A DNA stretch of 64,000 nt from Ceriagrion tenellum (GCA_963169105.1 OY720638.1:6744749-6808748), one strand, 5' to 3'; positions 12,333 through 26,343 are shown, numbered from the stretch's first letter. Notes: a model not told the origin generated them from the sequence alone. Numbers and translations: made by a program.

Positions 12333-13784
12333 CGGCCGAGGGGAGCATTTCAGGCCTCATTTTCACTCTACCCGTGTTTACGTATCACTCAACTACGGCT
12401 TAACTATTAAAGATATTCACAAATGAACGTATTAAAGATATTGACTTCAGGTTTCCTTTATTTGGTTTGAAAGATAAAATTCCAAAAGAGGATGCAAAAG
12501 AAAAATTATAAGCCCTCTGAGTTGATGAGAAAACTAACCTGAACTTTGGCTAACAAAAAATCATTTCTTAGCCAGAAATTTGAAAATTGAAGATGGTCAA
12601 CCTCTGGCGACATCTTTCTTCCATACGATACTTAAAAGAACATCCATCATTACTCGTTTTTGAGGTCGCAATTGTTAAAACGGTGGACCCATGCTCGCTA
12701 AAAATTAACTATTTTCTGACACTATGGAGGCGAACTGTGCCGTGACTCATTTGTTTCCCCCTGAGGAACTCCTTCCACTGCCTCTCAAGCAATGTTGAGT
12801 CACCCTTCTTCCTCAATCCTAGTATTATGTTTCAACCTGCCCCCCTCTTCTTAAGCGAATGTAAGACGATCCCATCCCCCCTCCCCAAAATGTGTTACGT
12901 AATACTTGGTTGGCCCCCTAGAAGTCCCACTAGAGTGATCTATGGAGTAGAATACAAAAGTGTCCGGCACGGCCTCCCATTTTGTGTTCCACTCCCCTTC
13001 AGTTAAACTTCATTCCTTCTTCCCCGCCATCACCTCTCTGAATCCTTTCCCCTCCCTCGGAATCCCCAAAGCCTTAGAATCTACATAGTTCCGTGAAACG
13101 TAAAGCAAAATCTGGCAGATTTCAATCCTAGCAACGGAACTCCGCTCACCTTGCCCAGTCAAAACTCACCTGAGAATCGGACGCCCAGCGAGACGAAATT
13201 TGACACTGTGTTTGTTTTCTATGGAGTTCCCCCACCTCCACTTCCCCTCCATTCCCTCGCCGACTGCCCCCTTCCACGCCGAGGACCTTCCCATTCCACC
13301 CAGGTTCTGGAGGGAGACGCCAGTCGAGGAAATTCTGAAATGGAGCTTACCGATCGGAGCGAACCGAGCACATCAGCGGCTAGCCTTCATGCTAATGATT
13401 TAAATACGATGCATGGTTTATATAATCATAAATGATAGTCCTCATGGAAATTGATACCCTTCAGGACACCTACTCTTTCCTTTCGTTAAAATTTCGTCAT
13501 GTAAATAGGTGAATTTTGTGAATGTATGAATACGAGACGACAAAATAACCCCTCCACTCTTTACTATCTTTACCGCACGAAAAATAGTTGAATAAGTATG
13601 TTCATTTGAGCGTCTCTGGTAAAACATTCTTTAGAAGTTGGTGAAGGCGACAGACTCTGAAATGGAGAAAAAAAGCAGTTTTTTCAGTCGATTCGGCTGG
13701 TAGCCTATTTCCTTAATGCTTTCGCTTCCTAGATGCTTCTTTTCCTTTCCTGTGCGAGGTTATAAAATAATAGCCAGAATACTA
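12333..13784. other. no recognised gene
   Basis: Contains short proline/serine-rich open frames (for example 13151-13435) from a C/T-rich stretch that resemble no family I know. No terminal repeats were seen. Confidence 0.3.
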
Positions 13785-13907
13785 CAGCAGTTTGCTTGGT
13801 TCGAAGTTCAATTTTAAGTTCACAAGAGCAGGCCAACATATAATGAAGTTCGGATATAACAAAGTAAACTGCCGTCCCCTCAACTTCATTATAAATGGGC
13901 TCCACTG
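13785..13907. mobile_element. possible pogo-type element end
   Basis: The stretch ends in TGGGCTCCACTG-TA (13896-13909). Its internal inverted wording is CATATAATGAAGTTCGGAT and CAACTTCATTATAAATGGG, the style of pogo-like subterminal repeats. The other end was not found. Confidence 0.35.
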
Positions 13908-14039
13908 TATTTTACAGTCTTGATAGCCTGCCTGCAGTACATTGTTGATTACTCGACCCATCCAACCACCCTTGAGGTGACTATCACCAGTCATAAATCA
14001 TTAAAGCATGGTTACCAGTCAGGAGGTAACCGAAATTTC

Positions 14040-14130
14040 CCTTCGGCGCAACATCCCTGATCCCAAACGGCTTCACCTAATCATCCCTGTGCCCAAACGA
14101 CATGCGCCAAAACAGCCACACCCAAACTGG
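14040..14130. repeat. GCGCCAAAACG-type module, partner of 11858-11945
   Basis: Contains CAAACGACATGCGCCAAAAC and two CATCCCTG-AAACG-like units, in inverted orientation relative to 11858-11945. Confidence 0.5.
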
Positions 14131-17100
14131 CGCACTAAAATGTGCTAATGTACTAAAATGTTCCCTGTGATCCCCTCTCTATTTGATTCTGATTCTGTTT
14201 GATATTTTCCTAATAACTAATGAAAAAAAAGAGCAGCTCTTCCATCAGAATTTGATGTGTTGCTGAAAATGGTCTTCCAATCAAATCTGTGCGATAGGAA
14301 ATTGCAAGATCACCACTTCTTTTGGACCATGAGCCATGAGTCCACCCTTCTCCGGCATGGATTTCACTCAGCTCAAGCCTCTAGTGCTGCATGAGTGCCT
14401 TATCTTCAGTTTCCTGCTTGATGCCGTCTTAGTCAAAATGATGATATAAAAGGCCACATCATGGAAAAAGGAACCAGATATACTTCATCTTCCTGTTCTT
14501 GAAACTATGTGCACTTAGGACGTGTAATATTGACACATTTCCCTTCCTCACTCAACAACCTAACAAAAGTTTCATAAGCCCTTCCCTCTACTGCAGTTTC
14601 TCCTTTCTTCTCCATAGCGACATCTCATTGACTTCAATATCTTCTTTCTTTCCCTTGCAAGGTTCCATGTCTTCCAGTATTAGAAAACAATGTACTTGAC
14701 AATGGGAAGTAGTAAACCAAAGGGTTTGTGTCCATGCTGTAGTTTCTAATACTTATAAATCTAAAATAAAAATAATAGGAGAATATTTGAACAATATTCC
14801 TTTTGCATTTTGATCATTAGTTATGGTAAGTGAAGTTCAAGGAAGTAAATCTACAGTGCAGAGTGTACCTAGGAGGATGTCTAGGACGTCACCTCGCATG
14901 AGTATAGGGGGAAGGAATAATCTGCTAAGGAAATTTTTATATCCCATGGCATTGAAGAGACATAATTTTCCATCAAATACTATTTAAATGATGCAAATAG
15001 TATCCATAATGCATCCAATCATCCATCCATCCATCATTAAATATCCAATTTCTCACATATACATGAATTAAAATAACAAAGTAGAACCAAAATAACTAAA
15101 TTTAAAAGCTTGGTTATAGCACAGTTAAAGTGTCCTGCATTGCTGAGTCGCTACTTTCCTTTTCATTTTAGACTTATAAAAATTTGTGAAATAAAAATGA
15201 AAAGGACCCGTTACTTTGCTCTATTTCTATTCTGGGTCGCAATGCAGTATTCTGAACGGCAAATAGCACCGGACAAGGTCGATATAAAATAGCACTCTCT
15301 CAAGAGGCTATTCTAAATAGTGACTGCTATTTCTCACGCGCAAAGCTCAATATCCACATTTCATAATGATTTCAACCATTTATCAATATTTAAATCAAAA
15401 ACTTTCCATTAATTAAGGACCCAAAAATCACTTCTATGACAGCATAATGATATTTCATTGAGAGCAGGATCAATTATAAGTCAATTAAATGTGTGTTATA
15501 CAAACATTTATTCAATCTATTATTTCCTTCTGGCCACAGAATAATATAATTTTGAAATGTAATTATTTCATACTCTCATTAAATTCACTCGCTAGTGGCT
15601 AGTGTAACATCACTAGTCATATTAGTAAATGCCTAAAATGCTTGGATCTCAGCTATATGTTAGATATTTACAAGCACGTATGTATTGTCAATAAATATAC
15701 AAGGGTTGAATTTCAAGGAGTACTCCAATTCAGATGAACTCAATGTGCTTAACACATATTTTAATGATAACGGTAAATGAAAGCAACATGTAACAAGTAC
15801 AATGTAGTCCTTCGAGACATAAAAAAGTCATGAAAAATGTTATCCATAATGTCATATAAATCATATCACGTCATCCACTACAAACACTTTTGGAATTTAC
15901 TAAATAGCCAATCTCTTACAGTTAAAAGTGAAGTATGCTGGTTTCTCTCTCATTTTAAATGAGGCCAAGGATAAAAACTTTCTATGCCCACCTCTTGCTC
16001 TCATTGAAGTCTAGTGGTCAACCCATTACAAGCTTAAACAATATGCAGTGAGACTGGTGAAACCTCCCAGCCCATTACTGCCAACACAAAACATCATCAC
16101 TGAGTGGAACTATGTACATTGCAATACTGGTAGTCCTCTATCAAAGAAAAACTGAGGCATTTGCAGGTAAAACAGTGTCTGTCGATGAAGTAAATACATA
16201 GATTCTTTGAAAGGTACTTATTAAGGGACACTGCTTTCCCAAAACTGACACAGGTCACTGAAGGGATACGGGACACTGAAAGGATCACTCCATATGTTAT
16301 TTAAAACTAAGGAAAGCAGACTTAATTAACATAACAAACTTTAAAAATTTAATGCAAACCTCACAGTATCAGTGGACTAACACCTGCATGTTTACATTCA
16401 CTGTTCCACTGCATTAATTCCGTCAGTCATTTATCAGAATATATGGCTTTGTGCATTAACACATATTTTACGGCTGATAATATGTAATGAGTATTATAAT
16501 TAAATTTTATTTATTTATGAGTCAAAAAAAGTCCTTCATTACTATCGGGAAATAGTATTTCATCAAAGAGAGATTAATAACCGCAACCTTGCAATCTCAT
16601 TGGCTGCTGAGTTTTAAGTTTGATATGACTGAAAAGCTGCCATACCGAAAGGGGCGGGATTTATAATAGAGACTCTGAACTGGGCAATATATTTCCCACC
16701 TCCATTCAGAATACCGATCCATGCCATTCTGAGCCATGGAATAGCACGATCTTTAAATAGCGACCCCAGATTCAGAATAAGGGCCTTGATGGATAACAAA
16801 CCGAATGCCTTAGGGATTTTCCTCTCCGGTTGAACAGAGTGCTTAAGTACATTTCATGGATCTTACTCAAAAAGTTTAGATGGGTGATTGGATAGGAGGA
16901 TTGGTGATGGGATGGGAGAGTTACAACATTGCGTTATAATGACCAGCTGAGAGGGAGAGTGATTTCAGCCCTGAAGCAATCAGATTTTGGGAACAATGGG
17001 AATGAATAGTATTAAAGGGGAAGAGATCTCTTTTGAAACATCGAGGGAGAAGGAAGAGGCCCTGACCAGTAATTACTTGATGATCCGGTATGCAGAACCC

Positions 17101-18900
17101 AAGGAGGAGGACAAGGGGGAGCCAACAGATTCCAGGCAGGGCTTTCAAGCAATAAGGGGAAAACTCCCTTCCCCTCCCTCTGGTACCCATACCCTCCCTC
17201 TTCCGCTCTCATACACTGTAACACACAAGATGCCTACAGCAGATGAGAATAGTACAAATATGATCGTGCGAGCCCTATTTCATCATATTTTAAAAATTAT
17301 TAATCTAATTTTTTCTGTAACATGGACACAATTGTTCACAGTATTTGAGATAACTGGTATTATAGTAAGGCACAGGTGTAAATACAGCACTCTCTCCTAA
17401 TTACAAACAACGTTTATGCGAAATTTTCGTTCTTACAAACCAAATCGTTGGTCCCGACGAAAGGGATATCTAAATGTATGGTAAAGAAACGATATGTATT
17501 ACGAAATAATGAACCTTTGTCCCGGTCCCCACAGGGACAAAAAATACTTTACTAAGAAGTCTGTCACATAAATAACGGAATTCATTCGGCTATACAGGAC
17601 GCTGCATTATAAATCAGGAAGCTTTGCCAAACGTTGTGTGCCCAAGAGCCTGAGAACTAAAATATATACAATGGATACTTCACATAAGCTGTTTAACTGG
17701 GTTGAGTGTACAGAACTCCCACTGGATTACTGCACTTCGAAAGGAGTCTGAGAGAGCATGAGAGGCCGAGGAGGGAAGAAACGAAAGATAAGGACTTTTC
17801 TTCTTCCCTTTCACCCCTCCCCAACATCTCATGCCTCTACTGTCCCTCTGAAGGTCACTCACCCAATAGGGGGTCCGGTGCAATAGCCGACTAATCCTCC
17901 CTCCCCTACCAGCTTCCCAGCCTGGCCCTTGCTCCACCCACTCCATTTTCCCGTCCCTAGCTCCAAACTCCCTTTCCGATTCCCCTCCCCACTACCAGAG
18001 GAACATAACACATGAAAAAATTTTCGGTGTGTTTACTACAGCGGGTTCCGAGTTTTTGGCAGGTTTTATCCAGAAATATATCAGATTTTGGACCATGCAC
18101 TCCCTGGAAGTCATTGACTCGAAAAGAAATAACTGACCATGGCTGAACTATGAATTTCGTACTAAGTATTACATGCCTTCCCCTACTAGGCCACGGCTTA
18201 TAGAGGAAGAATTCTCTGTTACATATCCAACTGCATTTTATTGCTACATTATTTTAGGGCCTCATTTAGCCAGCACCGATAAAGGCTTGATCGCTGATTG
18301 TACAAAACTAGAGATTGAAAATTATTGGATGGGTCACATTTGACGGGAGGGAAAGGAAGTAGTGGATAATTTACTCCTCTATTCTTTTTCATCATTCATA
18401 TTCATCGTTCATGTTGGATATAAATCCCAAAAATATGAAAGATTCATTTAGGCAAAAACAAGGATCATGTCTCAAACGAATAAACCGTCAGAAGGAATGG
18501 GAACAGTCCTCAAAAAAGGTATCCCTTATGAAGCATTTCCCTTCCCTATCATTGCCTCTCCTACTTCCTTTATCTTGGAGCAGCGCAACTTGGCTTGAAG
18601 ACATGACTCAGGGTTCTCCACACGCTACATAGTAATATTGTTGACGCAGTGAGAATTTTCGCGGGCGAGCAAGATTGTTTTTTGAAAGCAGTCACAAATC
18701 CCCCCTTGTAAGCTGTATGCCCACGGGACTAACAAAGTAAACTTATAAGAGTCAGCTTTCTTAGATATTTGGGGACTGCTGAGAGACAAATCAGTTTGAA
18801 TTTGACCGGTGTGAAGGCGTCCTCGCTAGTTAGACCTATAGACAGTGGTGCTACGAGGAGTGTATTGCAGTTGGGACAAGGTCTGTGAAAATTGTGAAAA
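14131..18900. other. spacer; hairpin and microsatellite only
   Basis: No supported gene. An ATCC microsatellite lies at about 15016-15034. A stem with 13-bp arms (15157-15169 with 15194-15206, TCCTTTTCATTTT) lies in a segment with GTCGCTA/TAGCGAC-like wording that recurs loosely at 16.6-16.8, 31.7-31.86 and 33.3-33.5 kb. The TA-CAGCACTCTCTCC at about 17373-17388 could be a pogo-type left end, but I found no partner. Confidence 0.35.
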
Positions 18901-20622
18901 ATGGATCCATCAGTACCGAAGAAATCTAGGAAAGGTATATCTTTGGATGATAAATTAAAGATGATAAATGAAGTTGAAGTGAACAAAATTAGCAAGACAT
19001 TAGTGGCCAAAAATGTTGGAGTTTCTCTATCAACGCTTTCCACCATTCTCAGTAACCGTGAAAAAATTCAAGAGAAAGTGGCAGAAGGAATATCGCTCAA
19101 GAGCAAGACCCTGCGAGGCCCTAAATTTATTGACACTGAAAATGACGCAAATGCTTTTTTTGCAAATGCCATCAAGAAAACCTACCAGTCAGTGGCCCTA
19201 TTTTAATTCAGAAAGCGGAAGCAATTTCTCTTGAAAAAAACATTGAGGGTTTCAAAGCCTCATCAGGTTGGCTGACAAAGTTTAAAGCACGTTTCAACAT
19301 TACCTCCCTGAAGATTTGTGGTGAAGAAGGTGCAGTTGACAATGATGTTGTTACTGAATGGCATAGGGAAAATGAAGCTCTTATCAATGCATATAGCCCC
19401 GAAAATAGGTATAATTTTGATGAGATGGGGCTTTTCTATCACGCTCTTCCTGAAACAACTTTAGCACAGAAAGGAGAGCGATGCCATGGGGGAAGAAATA
19501 GCAAAATGAGAGTGACGGTGGGTCTCTGCATAAACCAGACGGGTACAGACAAGATAAAACCAATTGTAACATGAGAAGCCTCGGTGCCTAAAAAATGGTC
19601 GACTGGAAAACCTTCTGGTTTTCTATGATTTTAACAAGAACAGTAGGATGACCAGAGAAATTTTCCATAAGACTCTCATTCGATAGCAAAGAAGAATGGC
19701 AGGTGAAAATAGGAAGATTCTCCTCATACTCGACAACGCAAGCCCCCACAAACATCTAGACAACTTACATTTACCCAATATACATATTGTCTTTCTATCT
19801 CCGCATACTACAAGTAAAGCTCAGCCATTGGATAAGGGTGTTATTCAAAACTTTAAAGTTATGTACCGGAGGAGACTTGTACAATACCACCTACGCATGA
19901 TCGGTATGTACACACTTTTTTACGCTTTCCAATCATTCAAGTGGTCAGTATTATTCTTAATTCAGATCTTGATTCAAATTAATCTTCTTTATATTTGTGG
20001 GAAGAAATGGGGAAAATGAGTCACGAAATTCAGAAATGGACCATCTTGCACGCAATTCGTGCTGTAGGAGAGTCTTGGAAGAAGATTTCATCCCAAACAA
20101 TCGCGAACTGCTGGAGAGCGGCAGGATTCCCTTTACTCACAACTAATGTGGACGTCTCTGCGGTCAGTGAGTAATAACACTACATACTGACGATAATGTT
20201 CAATTAATATCCATAGTTGCAAATATTTATGCTTAACTCAAATTTTTAGGGGATGGAGGACGTATTCACCGCTCAGGAAAGGGGTTTAGCAAGTGATTTC
20301 AGAGATTATATTGCTCGTCTTGGTATATCACCATCAAAAACTGATTACATTACAATTGATGATGATGTGCACAACTCTGTGAAGATGACCCAGAAGAAGC
20401 TGTGGCAGGGCCCAGTCAAGACAGCAGCGAAGATGAAAATGACGTGGTTATTGTTCCACATAAAAACATGATGTAATGCTTGCCCTAAACACACTTAGTG
20501 ATTTTCAAGTGTGTAATAATGTCGACTCTCAATTCAGCTTTTATTTGAAACAAATTGAAGCCATTGTAGAAGAGACGATGGAGCGAAACAAAGTCCAAAA
20601 ACAAATTACAGATTTCTATTAA
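18901..20622 (+). pseudogene. Tigger/pogo transposase, nearly complete but broken
   Basis: Begins with MDPSVPKKSRKGISLDDKLK, the CENP-B N-terminal helix-turn-helix, followed by STILSNREKIQEK. A frame change near 19190 leads to the second helix domain (SGWLTKFKARFNI, about 19265-19300) and then the DDE_1 catalytic domain: YNFDEMGLFY (first Asp, about 19415), ILLILDNASPHKH (second Asp, about 19725) and AQPLDKGVIQNFK (third Asp, about 19820). Stops occur near 19572 and 19627, and another frame change near 19890 leads to WTILHAIRAVGESWKK. An acidic C-terminal segment follows, ending KQITDFY-TAA at 20620-20622, a typical Tigger tail. About 80 bases at 20170-20250 begin GTGAGTAA and end TTTTTAG, resembling a retained intron. 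Element termini were not found. Confidence 0.87.
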
Positions 20623-21500
20623 TAGTGTCTCTTTCCATGGTTCATTGTTTTTTTATGCGTTTTTGTGAATTTACTAAGACAATATGTTGAATGCTTGAAA
20701 AATATAAGATCAGAAATTGTCATGAATGTAATTATACAAGACCTTTGTTAACAATAAAGATAAATTTTCGTTTAAAATTGGTAAAATCAAAGCGAAACAT
20801 AAGGATTGCACGTAAAATTAAGGTAGTAACGAATAATTTAATCATTAGCAAAAGTGTTATCAATTCGAAGTTAAACGTTACGGCAATTGAAAAAAATAAC
20901 GAATAAGTTGAAAAGCTAACGAAACCTGTCTTGGTTAAATTTAATCGTTAATCCCAATTATATTAAGCGAATACACAGTTTGCCACGGGCCATGAGTGGA
21001 GATGGTACTAAGACGAGGATCGTGATTGCCTCTGCCACATGGTTGAGGAAAGTGTCTGGCATCCTATTGACTTGTGCTCCAAGACAACGAGAAGCATTGG
21101 TGCCTGTGCGATCCATGGCAAGGGTAGAATTTTTCATTGCATGGACCGAGCACGAAAGGGTACAAAAACACAGGTAGCATATGATAACATCAATTGTAAT
21201 TATAAGTTATTAAAAATTGTCATTGAATTTTAAACTACATTATATTTCTCTTATTATGACCTAGTGGCTTGGTTCTTCAATTCAATTTATTTAATGGTAA
21301 AGCCAAACTGTGTATCAACGTCCGCTCAACTACGTGCGCCGGTGAGATGACACGCTTGCTTTTGGAGGACCCAAAAGCAAGCGTTATCTCTTCACTCGGA
21401 ACAAGAGCGTAAATAAGTAAACACCTTGAATCCATAACTTTTCGTGCTGAAAGACGGGAGAGTAAAATAATAGATTATACCATTAAAATGCCACATATTA
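20623..21500. other. spacer, probably includes Tigger 3' sequence
   Basis: No coding support. Holds the hairpin at 21352-21384. Confidence 0.35.
21352..21384. repeat. perfect 14-bp hairpin
   Basis: ACGCTTGCTTTTGG (21352-21365), 5-base loop, CCAAAAGCAAGCGT (21371-21384). Imperfect pairing continues outward (GAGATGAC with TATCTC). No function can be assigned; it may be the centre of a foldback element. Confidence 0.85.
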
Positions 21501-21508
21501 CCTAGGTA

Positions 21509-22184
21509 CAGTTGAATTTCACGGTCGTACGGAATTATCATGAAGATTTTCGTTAAAGACGGACAGGAATTTGGCCGATTTTGCTGAAATTTCTTTAAGT
21601 TCTGTTATTTCATTTCATCAAATCAATTCGATACCTCCACCGAGTACCTAAACAGTCAAGCGTAAAATTGTAACATCGCAATTATGTCAAGTCAAATAAT
21701 GATTTCATAATGAGGTCAAATAATAATTCCATATTGCTTAAGGAATCGGGCAGGACCACTCACAAACTTGCGAGAAATCAAATTTTCCATCAAACCGATA
21801 TACTTAAATTTGGAATTCTACTGTATTAATTTTGCCGCATAGTAATTGTACACACAGCCGAGCAGTTTTTCCATGGAATTAATCTCCCAGCTGTATTAAT
21901 TTCCTGGCTTGTGACAATTACTACAAAAAATAGCGTGATCCATGATTTCCGAACAACAAATTAGACTGTTTGATTTCACATCTTTGCGCATAATTTGATT
22001 GTTATTTACATGTCTGATATCAATTCACAGCACGGTTGTAACACACGAAAGATTAAACAGGTCAAAAAAGAGCAAATGGATATTTTTTGCGATGTTTATA
22101 TAAAAACTACCTTGATACGAACAACGTTATTACGAACCACCAATTATTTGGTCCCATGATCTTCGTAATAACGAGGGTCTACTG
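21509..22184. mobile_element. candidate pogo-type MITE
   Basis: The right end is clear: TACGAACAACG...CTTCGTAATAACGAGGGTCTACTG followed by TA (22185-22186). This is the same CAGTAGACCC terminus as the MITE at 3463-3771. The left end, TA-CAGTTGAATTTC at 21507, is weaker, so the boundary is uncertain. Confidence 0.45.
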
Positions 22185-22186
22185 TA

Positions 22187-23595
22187 TAGGTTTGGTTAAA
22201 GCTCTTGAATACATCATTTGCCAAAACACTTGAAATAGTGAGACATTTCTCACATAAGTAGGAATTTCATTATGTAAGTTTTTACATGACATCAACGAAT
22301 GTATTTATTAATGAGAAAAATTTAATACTTAATTCTATAATATACTAATGTGCTACAATACTGGTGAACATATGAAGGCTCATAAATTATACCGCCACCG
22401 GTAAAAAGAATCAGATTGGCATGCCGCCGGCCGCCACCTCATTTATAGTAGGCGTCCGCTGCTGATAGTTTTTCCATTGGCCACAGCTCTACCCTCGGGT
22501 CACTTGGTATTGTGCAACACTCTCTAATAAACACCCCTCAAGCTAGTGAGCAAATGCTCTTCTCACACTCTCCCATATTCTCCACCCCCCTGAAAACCAT
22601 AGCAAAATGACTCACCGGCAAGTGAACTGGAAAACATTATGCATAGTGCAAGAGTTAACCTTATCCAAACTTCCCTGACCCAAGCCATAGCAGGGAAGAC
22701 AGTAGTGAGCAATTGAAAAAACTATGACCACATTCCCCTCTTCACCACTTCACCCCCCCCCCTTCACCAACCACACCCAACTCCCTCCCCCTCTTCCCAT
22801 TCTTTTCCCTCCCCTGCAATAAATTTGTACGAATACTGTAACTGATGATATATTTTCACCTGAAGATAACACCAATTGCCAAAACTTGGGTAGTGACAAG
22901 TAAAGATAACAAAGCTACTTTATGCTCAATTATGATCAATTTAACATTTTAATTTTTAAACTACCAATTCAAATGCAAAAAATTATATGAGCATTTGGTT
23001 TGATAATTACAGCAAGATTTCAGCACGTAACTGTAAACTAAGAAATAATGAAAAATATGAATGACAGCTCCCATTTCTTTATTGTTTATGTATTTAACAA
23101 ATTTTCCAAAAACTCTACAAAATTACCAGCTTTTTCCGGGTTGTTTCTGAATCTGAGGAGTTACCACGTGAGTAGCCACCGTGATGATCTCACAAGCGGA
23201 GATAATCACTGCGGTGATTCACTTTCAGAAGTTCTCCCTCTCTACTCTGAGCATTTAGAATATGATTCGGAAACAATTTCAAAGCCCACTGAACCTTGGA
23301 ACAGGTACAAGGACCACATTTACAAATCGCAGTTGGAAAGTTGAAGTATCTCTGAGGCAACACATGAAAAAACCTACATGTAAAGGAGTTTTATAAGAAA
23401 AGAATAAAATGCAGGCACATACAGAATGGACCACATTAATCATATGTAACCTCTAGTAGCAATCTCCCACTAACATTGCCTCCCATGACACTGATGACCT
23501 AATAACTGTGTTATGCTTCTTCTGATGAAGATGTGCCTTAGAGCAAACAAGTAGTTAGCACCTCATTAATATACAGTAAAACTTTGTTAATACAA
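22187..23595. other. spacer without recognised gene
   Basis: Contains C-rich low-complexity sequence at about 22740-22810. The open frame 23048-23344 (98 codons, plus strand) resembles no family I can name, and nothing around it supports it as a gene. Confidence 0.3.
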
Positions 23596-23603
23596 TTTAG
23601 GTG

Positions 23604-24057
23604 TAAGGATGAGTCAAATCCAAATGTCGATTCTCAATTCCACCGATTCTCAGGATTAGAATCGGTATCGAGAATCGATCGCCTAGAGTCGATACAGATT
23701 CCATCGATTCCAGATAGATAAATATTCAAATCAAATTTCATTTATCACTTCATATTTATCTCAGAAATTTTGGGTGTAGGCTATCAATTTGTACTTTTTA
23801 TCTACCTCAATAAGCTGAGGATATATTTGCTATTTGTCAATAAATATACATTTGAGTGACTTAATTGTCTTTGTTATTTTATTTCGGCCAATACATGAAT
23901 TCAAGTAATAGTCATATGCTACTGGTATATCAATATTCCACCTGTATCTCGTTTATCAATGTCCACCTGCTATTAGGAATATGAATCGATGGAATTAAGA
24001 ATCGGGAATAGATCTGAAAGAATCGGAATCAAAAAAAGTGTAATCGACTCATCCCTA
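23604..24057. mobile_element. hAT MITE, family A, copy 1
   Basis: The left end TAAGGATGAGTC and the right end GACTCATCCCTA form an imperfect inverted pair (TARGGATGAGTC). The flanking 8-mers are TTTAGGTG (23596-23603) and TTTAGGAG (24058-24065), matching at 7 of 8 positions. Both subterminal regions are dense in TCGAT/ATCGAT and GATTCTC wording, probable transposase-binding repeats. It has no open frame. A second copy lies at 26352-26783. Confidence 0.85.
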
Positions 24058-24065
24058 TTTAGGAG

Positions 24066-26343
24066 GGATAAAAATTTGGCAATATATATAATCAAAGAGT
24101 AAACCATTTTTCATGTTTTCCTTTGGAATGTTCTCATTTCCTGGATTCAACACAACATAATTGGTTAGTTCAAACCTTCAAGTTAGTTGGCAAACAAACA
24201 AAACCACAGGGAAACTGAGAAAAGGTTAGAGCAAACATATGGGGGCAACCATGATGAGAGAATGGACCCTTTCCCACACGAGTGCTGGAACAACAAACCA
24301 TTCCATAAGGAACTGTTCAAGCATTAAGTCCAGTATAGAAGCTATTTTCAACAACTCCCCTCAATGTAAAAAAATGCAGTATTTCATGAAAAACCCCTTT
24401 CCAACCAATTCTGTGTAAGTCCTCAAAGAATTTTTTAGATCATTTAGAGATGTAACCTGCCAAATATGGACAACATTTGTTCTCTGATGATAGGGATAGT
24501 CTTGACAATAGGAGAAGGAAGAAAGTGAATGGCAGGGCAGGGTTAAGGAGGATTCCCTCAAAGTGGGGATGTAAGAATGTAAACGCATTGGCAATTAGAG
24601 GACTGCCCAATATCAGACATCACTCCCCTGCTTTCAGCCCAAGGCGTGGACCTAAGAGAAGAGGTTTAAGTAATGTTTTGACAACATCACTCCAGTCATT
24701 TCTCCCACTACTCTCTTCAACTCTAAAACTCAAATAGATATCCCATGTTAAAATAGAGTCTTGTCACCCATTTCTCCTACCCTCTGCCCATAAACATGTA
24801 GCAGTCTATGCCTAATCATGCCTAAATCATCTGTAGCCTAATCATGACCACCACACAGGGACAACAAATGTGATGTAATGATGGATTGATAGTTAGCCTG
24901 ATCCAATGAAACTGCTCAAGCTTCAATCTAAGAAGTTGAATACTTTATAAATTTGTCAAAGAGAATATATTCACTTATGTAGAAAGTAGACAGAGGAAGA
25001 AAGAGAGCATATGAATAAATCTTCAAGAGTAGTCATTTAAGTTTATATTAAAACACTCTTGCACACCCACCAAGTAACACCATCAACCACAGCACCACTC
25101 TCTTGATGGAATTCACAAATTCTTCATAAATTTGAATAATCTAAACTCCCTCCCCTTGGTAGCCTGGTGTTCACAGCTATCAACTACCAAATATTGTCAT
25201 GAGCTTACACGGCCAAAATCCCCTAAAAACTGGTTAGTTGTATCAATAAATCTTAGTGCGAGTTTAAAAGAGAACTCCACATTTCCCATCTAGAAGAGAC
25301 ATTGCCATATCAGTCTCAATCCTCTGCACCTAACATCTTTCAAGGCAGAATATTCTATTTCAGTTCAAAAAATAAAGTATGAGTGGATATTTTGAAATAA
25401 TACAATCATTGCAACATATTGAGCAGAAATGAGGCCAATAACAAATTTTGAAGGGAGAGATTCCAACAAAATAAGCCAAGTGCACTTAAAATAATAGATG
25501 ATCAAAGTTACTGCAAACACACGATTTGCATAAAAGTGAAGCTTTAACTTCTTTTCTTGTTATTATCATCAATTGACCACAACATTTAAGAGAAAAACAC
25601 ATGGGGTACTCAAAGATCGTATGTTCCACTACTGCCATGGCCATTGGCAATCTACATTACCACGATCAATGAGCCACCCCTAGCCATAAATCTACTATCT
25701 GACCCAAACATCTACAAAACTAGTGTTGTCTGAGACAGACAAGTAGTTCTATCTAGTCCTTTGAGAAGTATTTCATAAAAAAGTAAAAATACTCTTAAAG
25801 TACAAATAGAAGTGCAGGACCAAAATTTTCTAGACGTTAGAAGTAAGATCTCCATAAAGCATATGTGCCACGGAAAGGCTAGGCTTGCCAGCAGTGAAGA
25901 GTTCCCATATGTAAAGACATTTACTACTTCATTTCATGGGTGCACCACTATACAGAGCATTCTAAAAGGAATGTGGGTTCATGATAGGAAAAACCCCAAT
26001 TAAGATGATCAATAATTCAAGTGGAATACGAGGCAAGAGAAGGATAGTTACTTGAATTTCACTGACAATATCATAACTTTTGAACTAAATTCTTGATTCA
26101 CAATCAAAAATATTTAGTTGCAGGATATGCCAAACTATTACTTCAACCAAGGCATTAGGTTTACTAACTATCTAACAAGAAGAACCTGTATTAAGGGAAG
26201 CAAAAAATGTTTAACTCCGTAGGTGTATACCAAAGCTCAAATAGTCAATTTAAAGAAGACGTCTGGCTCTCAGGTTTCTCTGCATCAATATTGGCACACA
26301 ACATTTTTTTCCAAAAAAGCAGGAGGCTTTCAGAGTTTCAAAG
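24066..26343. other. spacer between the two family A MITEs
   Basis: AT-rich, with no supported gene. I specifically looked here on the minus strand for the missing 3' exons of the capping-protein gene and saw none. Confidence 0.4.

Noticed and set aside
16987..17400. 137-codon plus ORF as a gene
   Set aside because: Low-complexity purine-rich start, overlapping antisense frames of similar length, no recognisable domain or splice context.
24066..26343. Location of cpa exon 6
   Set aside because: No minus-strand frame resembling NGRWRS, HYYEDGNVQL or SENYQTMSDTTF was found here or elsewhere in 1-27 kb by eye.
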